From Monoraphidium neglectum (Eukaryota > Chlorophyta > Chlorophyceae > Sphaeropleales > Selenastraceae), in contig NW_014013314.1 in NCBI RefSeq assembly GCF_000611645.1, positions 1 to 10,720 of the forward strand: a stretch of DNA of 10,720 nucleotides. The letters are read 5' to 3'. A program made the position numbers and the translations under genes. Shown in pieces: positions 1 to 7,993 of the stretch. The number at the start of each line of letters is the position of its first letter. Position 1 is the first letter of the stretch. Under the pieces are notes generated by a model, which was given only the letters and a program-made list of their open reading frames with translations, did not search any database and was not told the origin of the DNA.

Positions 1-109
1 CGTTGGGCTCCCTCGCACATGGCCACAGCTCACCTGTTAATATTTAGGTTGCACGCAGGTGCTCGGCACCTCGCTACCCCCGTGTAACCGACTGTCTATT
101 AAAAAAAAT

Positions 110-264
110 CCGCTCCCACCGGGGGGCCGTACACCGGGCGCAAAACACCGCGCAATGCCACTTGAGAGCGAGTCGTGATCATTGCGGGACCGTGAGCAAG
201 GCTGCGGCTGCGCGGAAACCCGGGAAAACCGCTGGGCCCAAAGGCCGACGTCTGGCTCACCCTG
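110..264 (-). repeat. Interspersed repeat, copy A (inverted orientation)
   Basis: Read on the minus strand, this stretch aligns with 1303-1460 on the plus strand over about 155 bases at roughly 85% identity by eye. The shared core includes GGCATTGCGCGGTGTTTTGC and the following GCCCGGTSTAC. It also shares its central part with 415-480. Beyond the core the copy ends in an A-run (101-108 on plus) instead of the tail seen in the other two copies. No transposase or reverse transcriptase is visible, so it is probably a non-autonomous repeat or a fragment of one; the family is not recognised. Confidence 0.75.
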
Positions 265-414
265 TCCCCCCACCTCGAAAGCGGCCCGGGCCGAGGGGGA
301 GTGAGCTCACGATCCATGCAGGGCTTGATCTTATCGTGCATGTGTCGCCCTCCAGGCTTGGCCTGCTGTCGGGGCGGAGGGGGTGTCACCGCTGCCGTGC
401 TTGTGTCCCTGCTA

Positions 415-548
415 TCACCATGGTCACTGCACGCTCTCACTTGGCATTGCGCAGTATTTTGCGCCCAGTGTACGGTCCCCGGCGGGGCCGGGCTCGGGCG
501 GCCGCATCTGCGCGGGTGTCGTCAGTCTCTCATGTAACTTCACATGTA
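415..548 (+). repeat. Interspersed repeat, copy B
   Basis: This is the second copy of the repeat, in opposite orientation to copy A with about 150 bases between them. It matches copy C at the core (GGCATTGCGCAGTATTTTGC here) and again in the tail at 485-548, which resembles 1551-1612 and ends in CATGTAACTTCACATGTA. Relative to copy C it lacks about 70-90 bases between core and tail. The left boundary is unclear because similarity fades before position 415. Confidence 0.7.
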
Positions 549-599
549 GAAAAAAAGCTCCGCCGCACGCTGGGTTGGGCTGCCTGCTGGTGACCTGCA

Positions 600-1250
600 A
601 ATGTTTCAGGGGCAGGGTGCGTGGTAGCTCGACATGAGGGTCGCGAGCGGTGACGCTGGCAACAGGGAGGCGTCAAGGCTGCTGCTGCTGCGGCGGCGAC
701 GACAGCGAGGCGTAGGCTGCGGCAGCCGATTGCGTTCGGGAGGGCGGCGGCCACAACGGCGGTGGCGGCATCGGCAGCGGAGGCGGCAGCGGTGGTAGCG
801 GCGGCGGGGCCGCCGATGGTGGCTGGTCAGCGGCGCCGAGGCCCTGCGCCGTCGGCGCCGCACCTTTGCCCGAGCTACTGCCCGCTGGGCTGCCGCCTGT
901 GGGGCGGGCCTTCTGCAGCCCGGCAGCAGGCCCGGCGCTTTTTCTCTTTCTGGGCTTTCGGTTCGTCTGCTGTCCTGCACAGCAGCGTTTCGCGGCGCTT
1001 TTTCTCTTTCTGTCTGGGGGCGGCGGGCTGGTCGCTCGTTCGTCTCGCCTGGTGGGGTGGTCCTTCTCTTGGCTCAGTAACGCTCTCGCGTTCCTTTGCT
1101 CTGTTCAGGGCGCCTTCGGCGCCGGCCGCGCTGCCGGCGGCAGCCAGGGGCAGGCAGCGCAGGGCAAGGGCCGACGTAGCTGTGGGGGGCACGCAGTTGC
1201 TTTGCTTTCAGGTCCTTTAGTATCATCTGCTCTTACACGTGATCTTGTCT
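600..1250. other. GC-rich low-complexity stretch, no gene recognised
   Basis: The first half (about 676-840) is dense in GCN/CGG triplets. Every reading frame there translates to Ala-, Arg- or Pro-rich low-complexity protein, on both strands. The open frames on either strand do not resemble any family and lack convincing splice structure. The stretch sits between repeat copies B and C and may be the interior of a larger repeated element, but that is inference. Confidence 0.45.
933..1012 (+). repeat. Direct repeat of 20 bases, 60 bases apart
   Basis: The 20-base string CGGCGCTTTTTCTCTTTCTG occurs exactly at 933-952 and 993-1012. In one plus-strand frame each copy reads Arg-Arg-Phe-Phe-Ser-Phe, but no supported gene contains it. 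It looks like a local duplication within the GC-rich stretch. Confidence 0.85.
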
Positions 1251-1302
1251 CGGTTTTGCTTTGATGGTGGCCTCGCGCAGACACGGCGGGCGTGCCGGCC
1301 TG

Positions 1303-1612
1303 GCAGGTTGGTCAGGCGTCGGCCTTCGGGCCAAAGCGGATTTCCCAGGTTTCTCCGCAGCCGCAGCCCTGCTCACGGTCCCGCAAAAGATCACTGCTCG
1401 CTCTCAAACGGCATTGCGCGGTGTTTTGCGCCCGGTCTACAGCCCCTCGGCGGGGGCGGGGTTCCCTCGTAAGTCCTGGAGGGGCTGGGGGCCTCGTTCC
1501 GGTTGCTAGCGTGTTATTGCACCACATGCTGGCGACGACGCCGTGTCTGGGGCGGGCTCGGGCTGCCGCATCTGCGCAGGGGTCGTCAGTCTCTCGTGTA
1601 ACTTTACATGTA
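1303..1612 (+). repeat. Interspersed repeat, copy C (longest copy)
   Basis: The left part (1303-1460) matches copy A and the core of copy B. The right part (1551-1612) matches the tail of copy B and ends in GTGTAACTTTACATGTA. About 90 bases between the two blocks have no counterpart in copy B. The right end lies close to the presumed 3' end of the neighbouring minus-strand amidase gene, so the element may supply part of that transcript's end or downstream flank. No coding capacity for transposition is visible. Confidence 0.75.
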
Positions 1613-1618
1613 TACAAT

Positions 1619-1660
1619 AATACAATTACAATGAGCAGGAATACAATTACATTGAGCAGG
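1619..1660 (+). repeat. Two-unit 21-bp tandem repeat
   Basis: Units 1619-1639 and 1640-1660 differ at one base. Each contains AATACAATTACA followed by GAGCAGG. Each unit carries TTACA on plus, which is TGTAA on minus, the usual algal poly(A) signal. It sits immediately beyond the right end of repeat copy C. Confidence 0.9.
1626..1651 (-). terminator. Candidate poly(A) signals of the amidase gene
   Basis: On minus, TGTAA occurs at 1651-1647 and again at 1630-1626, about 243 and 264 bases past the stop codon at 1894-1896. TGTAA is the known polyadenylation signal of Chlamydomonas and relatives. A third TGTAA lies near 1608-1604 inside repeat copy C. Cleavage would be expected 10-20 bases beyond the signal used. 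This assignment is inferred from spacing and motif only. Confidence 0.5.
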
Positions 1661-1893
1661 CGGGTTCGTGCGGAAGGGGTGACACCCCAAGAAGTGGAGC
1701 AATCAACCGCTGCAAGCCACCCGCTAGCCGGCCGCCTGCTCAGCTGCTTGTGCGCCGAGGCGTACTGTTGTCCTTGCCGCTGCCCCTGCAGGCCGTGCAC
1801 GACGTGTGCCAAGACCCTTGAAGCGCACACCCTCACAAAAATTTGTCTCCTGTCCCGCCTTGATATCAGCTGTTGCAGCAAACCGCATCTCGT

Positions 1894-3833
1894 TTACGCT
1901 GGCAGAGATGAGCCACACTTGGTTGCAGGCTTGAATGCAGCCTTGGGGTTGCTGAAGACATACTTGGGGATGACCACGTGCACACCCCCTGCAAACGATG
2001 GTGTGATGTCATTGGTGGATGAACCTCCGTGCGCACGCATGGCCCAAGCGAGCATTTGCAGTTGTGCACAGCGCAAGTTGAAGGGGTTGCAAAACCCAGC
2101 GTTGCGATGAATAGCGCAGCCAATCAAATGCACTGACTGCGTGCATGAGCAGTACTGCTACACGATGGGCAGATTGCCCAGCGCAAGGGTGGGGCACACG
2201 TGACGAACACACGTGTGGTTGAGCTGACAGCATTGCAATTTATTGTTTGTGCTGTTGTGTGGTGTCGTTAGTGATCATTGTGGTATGAATGTTGTGAGTG
2301 TTTTTATTGTTGTTGTTGGAAGGGGTAGGGGTGGAGTTAGGTTTGGGGTGGGGGGGTTTTGGTGTTGGCAGCAGAAACATTGGCTGGACTCACAGTTGCC
2401 GTCGACGACCTGGGTGATGGCGAAATCGCCAGCTACAGTCAGCAGGGTGATGGCCTGGTCTTCAGTGAGCCCCTTGAAGCGCATCAGCCAGTCACGAGCA
2501 TTTTTGTACGCCCCTGTTGTGTGAAAGGCCGGTGGCCCCAGCATTGGTTGGATACAGGGTGTTGAAAACTGGAGCGCCATGCGCAGCAACATATTTATGC
2601 AGCAGTTCATCCAAAACTTACTGCAAAGCGGCACATAAACCCTTGGCATTGCCACATCTCGCACCCGTCATGGCCTTGTCCAAGGAGCCGCCCTCAGAGA
2701 AAATTGCACTCTGGGGATTCTTCAGTTCGGCAAGGTAGTCCTGTGAAAGGGGGACGTCAAAAGAGGTGACATGCTTGTAATGATGGTCATTTAGTCATTA
2801 GGTCAGGTCCTTGTGAAAAGCACGAGGCCTTGCGACCAGCATGTCGGCCTCTGCTCATAATTTGCATGCCCTCCGTCCCTTGCCCTGCATCAGGCAGGCA
2901 GGAGTTCGCTGCCACACACAGTTTGCATAGGTGGACCCATTTCGAAGGTGCAATGCCCGACCTTCAGACAGGTTTCACACGTATACTTGCCTTGTACGCA
3001 TAGCCAAGCACCACCCACTCCCCTGCGTTTTCCACCAGGGGGAAGTCCAAGCCCTTGACAAAAGCAGGCAGATTAGCCTTTTTGTGGAGTGTGATCTTGA
3101 ATTTGCCGTTTACGGATGTCTCGATGCCTGAGGGGTGCAAATGGGCATTCATATGCAGGGGGCACTGTTGTGGAGGTGCACGGAAGGTCACAATTCACCT
3201 TGGCTGATACGCACGGAATTTATCTTCTTGCGAAGGTCCCAGCTCACATGTAACTAAACCAAGACGATCTTTTGTCAACTGGAGCCTGGTGTGCGCAGGT
3301 TGTGCATACGCAGTTCAAGCAAACTTCACTACAATACACTCAGGAGCTTGGCCAACAGCCTGCAGCCTGTGCTGGTCAACACCGACGAGTGCCATCAGCC
3401 GTTGGGGCGGTGCGAGGTCTCACTCACCAGTGCCATCCAGCTCCGAGTCACCTTGTGCAACATGAGCATCACCTAGGCAAGAAAACAATGACAGACAACT
3501 TGCTAAATCAAACTGGGTCATGTTGCTTGTTTGCGGCCTTTCAGCCATTGTTGTTGCTTGGTTGTGCGGGGTTGTGGTTGCCGCCTGATTCACGCAATCC
3601 TCCCCCCCTGGCAATGGCTGCCTTGCCTGGTGCCTATGTATTTGCCAGCTCCTTGCACTCTGTGGCTGGCCATGCACAGAATTGGAGCTCCTTGCACTCT
3701 GTGGCTGGCCATGCACAGAATTGGAATATTGTGACATATGCAACTTGCAAAAACAGAATTCACAGGTAATGTCCTGACAACAAATGCATTAAATGCTGGG
3801 CCGTGGGCGCATGCGCGTGATACAACACCGGGG

Positions 3834-3906
<73 letters not shown>

Positions 3907-6900
3907 GTGCAGGCAGCACCCTCACCCATCATGAGGAGGGCCCCGGCATTCTCGACTGGCAGGTACAGGGTGGCGCCCTTGCCGATACGGCGGTTGTCCA
4001 TGTTACCTTGCGTGTGACAAACAAAGTAAGGTAGGCGTTAGCAAGGGCTGCATGTATTCAAAGGCAGGTGAGCTCGAGAGCTCCGCAGTGAGACGCCTGA
4101 TGAGCAGTGGCAGGAAAGAGCAAGACGTCATACCCATGCTGTATGGCTCTTTTTGAGCCCCCTGAAATCTGTTGTTGCGTTTCTCACCGCCTGTTTTCAT
4201 GGGCGGAATACTGTTGACGGCCATGTTGGTGTCGGGGACCAGACCGATGTTGCCAATGTGCTGCATGAGGGGGAAACATGCAGGTGTTTGGAGGCCATGC
4301 TCGCTCTGACGCACCCCGTGCGGTCACTTGCTACCTCGCAAACCCCCAGAGTCTCAGTCTCATTTTGATCCAACAAGAAATGACCCACCCCCGTTGTCTG
4401 GCAACTCCACTTGTGCCCCTCCTCCCTCTAAAGTCGAGGGCTTGGCCAGTGACCCTACCGCCCGTAATCTGATGGTGTATGATAGTTACCCACCAGGTTG
4501 ACAGGGACCTTGAACTTGCCCCTGATTGAGTAATCCTCAGTGCCAGTGGGATGCTTGGTGATAATGCCCGGGTATTGGTAGCCTGAAGGGCGTGGGGGTT
4601 GCGTTGATTAGAATCAGACCGGACAGCACAGCTGGACGCTTGGCGTGGTGGACAAAAATGACGTGGTTGCTGAAATGTGTGGCTCCTAATAAACAAGAAG
4701 GTCGTAGGGACTGCCACCATGCAATTATGGACATGTGCCCTGAGCAGGCAAGCAGAAGACGGAGCAGGAAAGCTCACCGGTCCACTGCTGCTTGCCAGCA
4801 ACGCATGGTGCAGGCACGCCTGGAGCAAAAACGTACTCCTTGAAAGACCCTGGGTTGTCCATGAGACAAGATTGTAATGCAAGAAGAATTTGGCGGTATT
4901 GAGGGGGTGAGTGTGCTGGCATGCAGAGCGTGGCATCTTCTTGTGTGCAGTGCCGCGCTGCTAGCAATGATATATTGCTAGCACTACTGTGGCAGCGATC
5001 CCTGCATGCACATTACAGGTTGAGGCTTGGCGGGGAAACTGCACAACCCAAGGGGCACCAGTTGCAAGCAACCCAAGGTATTGGAGGGCTCCTGCCCTGT
5101 ACTTTCAATAATGGCATTTCATCAAACAAATACCAGAAGAAGGCAAAGTTTGGGTTGTCCATGAGCATTGGTTGAACCGTGGAATGAAAACAGCTGATTA
5201 TTTAGTCTTCCATGTAGGACTCACACTTGGGGGATGTGCCATTGACAGCCAGACTGTCGGGCACTACTCCGCTCTTGGGCACGCATGAGGGGCTCAGGGG
5301 ACCCTTGTAGGCTGGGGTGTTGCCATACTGTGAGCACACGCGATCATCGGGATTGGCTCACAATCAGAACAGCAGGGATACCCGCGGCTCAACAAAGCTA
5401 GACGGCGCAAGGCATGAGCATGAGTTGATGGTCTCTGACATTGACTTCAGCAACACAGATGAGAAAAATTGCTGCCCGTCCCGCCTGCCAGCGTGCAGTC
5501 GTCTTACCGTAAACTGGTAGTCGGGTTGGGCATACAGGATGCTGCCGTCAGGCGCCTTAATCACCTGCAGAGGAGTGGGAAGACAGTGCCAGCCACATTG
5601 CTGTCCCAGCTGCACCAAGTGCATCGTGCATGGCCCCACACGGGCATGCATGGGCGGCGGAAAGGAACACAAGAGCACGCACAGCATGCTATTTGGCCCA
5701 CGGCGCAGCGCTTCACATAGCTGGATGGCAAGTGCACGAGCACCCAGAGCGTACTGCAGTGCATTGCACTCGTCAAGGAAAATTTGAATCATACGTGTAG
5801 TGAAGAGCAGACAGATCGTGGCAGAATTATTATCACTGTTTATGTTGTGAGTGTGCATGGAAGGCAAGTGTGAGAACTTATTGTTGTATGCATGCTTGCC
5901 TCATAAATAGTTGCGAACTCGCGCTTCTGTTGTCCAGTCTTGTAAGGCAGCCGGTACTGGTAACCCCTGTATTGTGTTTGTGGTGTGTTCGTGCGTGCGT
6001 GCTTGTGTGCGCGTGCATGCGTGCGCCGGTGTGTGTCTGTGTGCGTGTGTGCGCGTGTGTGTGTGTGTGTGTGCGTGCGTATGTAAGCGTGTGCGTGTGT
6101 GTGTGAGTGAGTGTGTGTGAATAGTGTGTACGTGCGCGCGTGCACGCTCGCTTGTGCGTTAGTGCATGCATGTGTGCTGCACAACATGGTGGGTGCGTGG
6201 GTGGGGGCTTGTGGGCGTGGGTGTGAGTGATGGGTGCATGCATGCTGCTTTGTCCACTCCAACCCTGTGGGTGTTTCTGAGACATCATGGATTGTCAGGC
6301 ACTCGATGAAAGGCAATATCAACGTGACCCATCCAGGCTTGCGGGTGCATCCCTTGGTCAGTGACTGCGCTGCAACCCACCACCAAGCCGCAGCATTGGA
6401 GCCAAAGGTCTTTCCGCTTGCAGGGTTTGGGCGAGGCCACAAGTCCAGGATGTCAATCTGATGGGAGCGGGAGCAACTGAGTGTTTGCTGCAACCCACAC
6501 ACAACGTTGATGTGTGCGGGTCCAAATGCAACCAGCATCATAGCACAAGCTTGGGGCTGAGCAAGCGTGCATCCGGGCGGGCCGCAGGTTTTGGTGCCTG
6601 AACAATGATGCAATATTGCACTTGCACTGCACCTGTTGCGCTTGCTGTGTGTCAATAACAGGGAAGTAACGTATCCGTGTGCTGCCTGCAATGCATATTG
6701 GCAAGACGCAACATCAAGGGTGCCTCATGACTCACCTGTAGGACGTCGCCCTTCTCAGCGCCCCTCACATAAATAGGCCCTGTCAGCACGTGCACACCGT
6801 CGCCTGTACCCGTCGCGCCACGCATGGGGATGGACAGTGAGGCCCCCCACTCATAGATCGACTCAATCCCCGGGTCGCCCTGCAAGGGTGGTTTGACAGA

Positions 6901-7817
6901 CTTTTCATACGACACTCCTACACATGAGGCGTGTATGTATGGTCATGTTGGGGGAAGGAGATGCTATCACACCGCTGAATAACCAGTGCAACATTAGTGA
7001 AGGGTGTGAACGAGTCACACGATGCCCCTGCTGGCCTTCAGCGGCATATTAGCAGAGCGATGCATGCGCTTGCACCCAGAACAACTGTAGGCCCGCTGCG
7101 CCGCTGGACACATGCTGCATGTGGTGTATGAGAGGCTGTTTTGCCACAACAAGAGGGGCTGCAACCTTGATCATCTTCTCGTAGTCGTCACCCGCATGGT
7201 GGGTGACCTGGCAGTGGGAAAAGGGGACAGGTTGCGGTAGGGTACTTGTGTGGCAGGGTGCTTATGTTTTAAGGGAGCCTCCCCCCAACGGAGAGATGGC
7301 GACTTTGGGCATGGCAATGAGTCCACGGTGCAAACACACAATGCATGCAGGGAACACTGCTCATGCAGGGAACCCTGCTCGAGGTGCGGCTGCTGGTCAC
7401 CATTCGCATGTTGGGAAGTGTCTATCTGCCCGCACGATGTAGCTGGATTGCAAACCGCCTTGGGACTGCACCTAAAACGCAGCTCTCTTTGCGTGCATGC
7501 AATGCGCACCATTTCTACTGTCACAGTGTCGCCGCTGTTGATTGTCAGCTTGGGCTTGAGATTCTTCCAGAAGTAACCCCTGAACACATGTGGGAAACAA
7601 AGCAAATATCAGTCATGGGGGGGATGACTTGGCATACGGTGAGGGTATTCATGCTGCGGCACGGACAAAATGGGGCCAGAGGGGGTGCTGTCCAACCACT
7701 CCGGCGAAAACGCGGTGCAGCGTGGCGTTGCGCGCACCAGTGGACCGTCGTCTTATTGGCTCCGAGGTAGTGGGTCGCAGCGTGCACTGTGAGGAGGCTG
7801 CAATTTTCGAGATTCAT
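1894..7817 (-). CDS. Acetamidase/formamidase (FmdA/AmdA family), 17 exons, complete
   Basis: Predicted amide hydrolase cleaving formamide or acetamide to ammonia and the acid; substrate choice is not readable from sequence. Exons in transcript order (minus): 7817-7738, 7579-7510, 7207-7166, 6879-6736, 6457-6381, 5966-5900, 5564-5508, 5327-5225, 4819-4778, 4582-4494, 4260-4188, 4006-3926, 3472-3428, 3127-2991, 2740-2665, 2513-2394, 1988-1894. They sum to 1398 bases (465 residues plus stop) and every phase closes. Family hallmarks: TVHWGYF across exons 1-2, GDTVTVEM near 43-50, THHAGDDYEKM at 52-62, TGPIYVRGAEKGDVL at 97-111, FGSNAAAWWGYQY from 130, PCVAGKQQWTG across exons 9-10, AQGDSELDGTGIE at 314-326, QVVDGNWGVH near 428-438. 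Introns are 151-453 bases. Introns 6 and 14 have GC donors. An out-of-frame ATG four bases upstream weakens the 7817 start; a further 5' exon is proposed separately. Identification is firm; single splice sites less so. Confidence 0.93.
2322..2356 (+). other. G-rich tract in amidase intron 16
   Basis: The plus strand carries four G-runs: two of four Gs two bases apart, then after about 13 bases a run of four and one of seven separated by one T. The surrounding 2240-2360 is almost free of C on plus, so the transcript here is nearly all C, A and T(U). One loop is longer than the usual G-quadruplex limit, so quadruplex formation is only possible. The G-rich strand is the template strand for the amidase. 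Confidence 0.45.
2741..2990 (-). other. GC-AG intron (amidase intron 14)
   Basis: Exon 14 ends in AAG and the intron begins GCAAGT at 2990-2985. It ends TTTTCACAG at 2741 just before the codons for DYLAEL. No GT at a suitable phase nearby preserves the conserved GYAYK-DYLAEL junction. The flanking AAG|GCAAGT matches the strong consensus known for the minor GC-AG class, which the major spliceosome removes. Confidence 0.75.
3647..3724 (+). repeat. Perfect 39-bp tandem duplication in intron 12
   Basis: Positions 3647-3685 and 3686-3724 are identical over all 39 bases. The unit begins AGCTCCTTGCACTC and ends CAGAATTGG. It lies in amidase intron 12, about 110 bases from the (CA)35 tract. Absence of any mismatch suggests a recent event. 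Confidence 0.95.
3835..3904 (+). repeat. (CA)35 dinucleotide microsatellite in intron 12
   Basis: This is an uninterrupted run of 35 CA units on plus, hence (GU)35 in the amidase pre-mRNA. It starts about 20 bases after the intron 12 donor (GTGAGG at 3925-3920). Such a pure array is likely length-polymorphic. Confidence 0.99.
4851..5165 (-). repeat. Pair of 15-bp identical segments in intron 8
   Basis: TGGGTTGTCCATGAG occurs on plus at 4851-4865 and 5151-5165, exactly 300 bases apart, both inside amidase intron 8. On minus both read CTCATGGACAACCCA, giving Met-Asp-Asn-Pro in an open stretch. Neither belongs to the exon model, because exon 8 joins exon 9 through a split Cys codon. They may be remnants of a local duplication. 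Confidence 0.6.
5565..5899 (-). other. GC-AG intron (amidase intron 6)
   Basis: Exon 6 ends in GAG and the intron starts GCAAGC at 5899-5894. It ends CTCCTCTGCAG at 5565, just before the codons for VIKAPDG. The junction gives ATIYE-VIKAPDG, as expected from the family pattern of an IYE motif followed by a variable segment. It is the second GC donor in the same gene. Confidence 0.7.
5973..6127 (+). repeat. Degenerate GT-rich tract in intron 5
   Basis: The tract is about 150 bases dominated by GT with interspersed GC, including a run of pure GT near 6055-6072. A related G/T-rich stretch continues to about 6240. In the amidase pre-mRNA it is CA-rich and lies directly upstream of the exon 6 acceptor (intron end at 5967). 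The interruptions suggest an old, decaying microsatellite, unlike the pure array in intron 12. Confidence 0.9.
7344..7379 (+). repeat. Two-unit 18-bp tandem repeat in intron 2
   Basis: Units 7344-7361 and 7362-7379 differ at one position (CATGCAGGGAACACTGCT versus the same with CCC in place of CAC). The pair lies within amidase intron 2. No function is evident. Confidence 0.85.
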
Positions 7818-7920
7818 TCATGAAGTCCTTCAGTGAGGCAGTCGCAGCCAGAGGCGCGAGCGTGCTTAGCTTGGGCATGCAGGCAGCTCGTAATTTTGAT
7901 TACGGTCACCCGTGATCCAC

Positions 7921-7993
7921 GTGCGGCATACCCGTCCTCCCCTACGCACCAGCACGCCATCGCCAGGAGTCTAAGGATTGTGGTTTTCGCCAT
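7921..7993 (-). other. Candidate first exon of the amidase, signal peptide
   Basis: On minus, an ATG at 7993-7991 opens MAKTTILRLLAMACWCVG and continues EDGYAA. It has an N-terminal Lys followed by a hydrophobic core, the shape of a secretory signal. The start context is ATGGC, favourable in green algae. Splicing at C|GTGGAT (donor 7920) to CCTCCTCACAG (acceptor 7787) keeps the frame and gives GYAALHAATHYLG, with an Ala-x-Ala-like cleavage region just before the amidase body. An alternative pair, GG|GTATGC to TTGCAG before 7798, also keeps the frame. The competing view is that translation starts at 7817. Both donors are mediocre, so this is a proposal. Confidence 0.5.

Noticed and set aside
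606..980. Arg-rich minus-strand open frame
   Set aside because: The Arg/Pro runs come from CGN/GCN triplet repeats read backwards; no start context or domain supports it.
762..1264. Overlapping plus-strand open frames in the GC-rich stretch
   Set aside because: Low-complexity Ala/Arg/Phe-Ser translations in several frames at once, with no recognisable domain; open frames are expected by chance at this GC content.
1292..2110. Plus-strand open frame of 272 codons
   Set aside because: It begins at a GTG, crosses repeat copy C, and its later part is antisense to the last amidase exon and intron 16. The translation has no family resemblance.
3590..4034. Open frames with Cys-Val or Thr-His runs on both strands
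   Set aside because: These are translations of the (CA)35 microsatellite, which has no stop codon in any frame.
5115..5170. Possible extra amidase exon reading MDNPNFAFFWYLFDE
   Set aside because: No acceptor precedes it closely, and exon 8 (ending at 5225) joins exon 9 (from 4819) in phase with the expected conserved sequence, leaving no room for it.
5840..6691. Minus-strand open frame of 283 codons rich in Thr-His repeats
   Set aside because: It is exons 5 and 6 of the amidase read through intron 5. The Thr-His part is the translated CA-rich tract. Recorded as a possible retained intron, not a separate gene.
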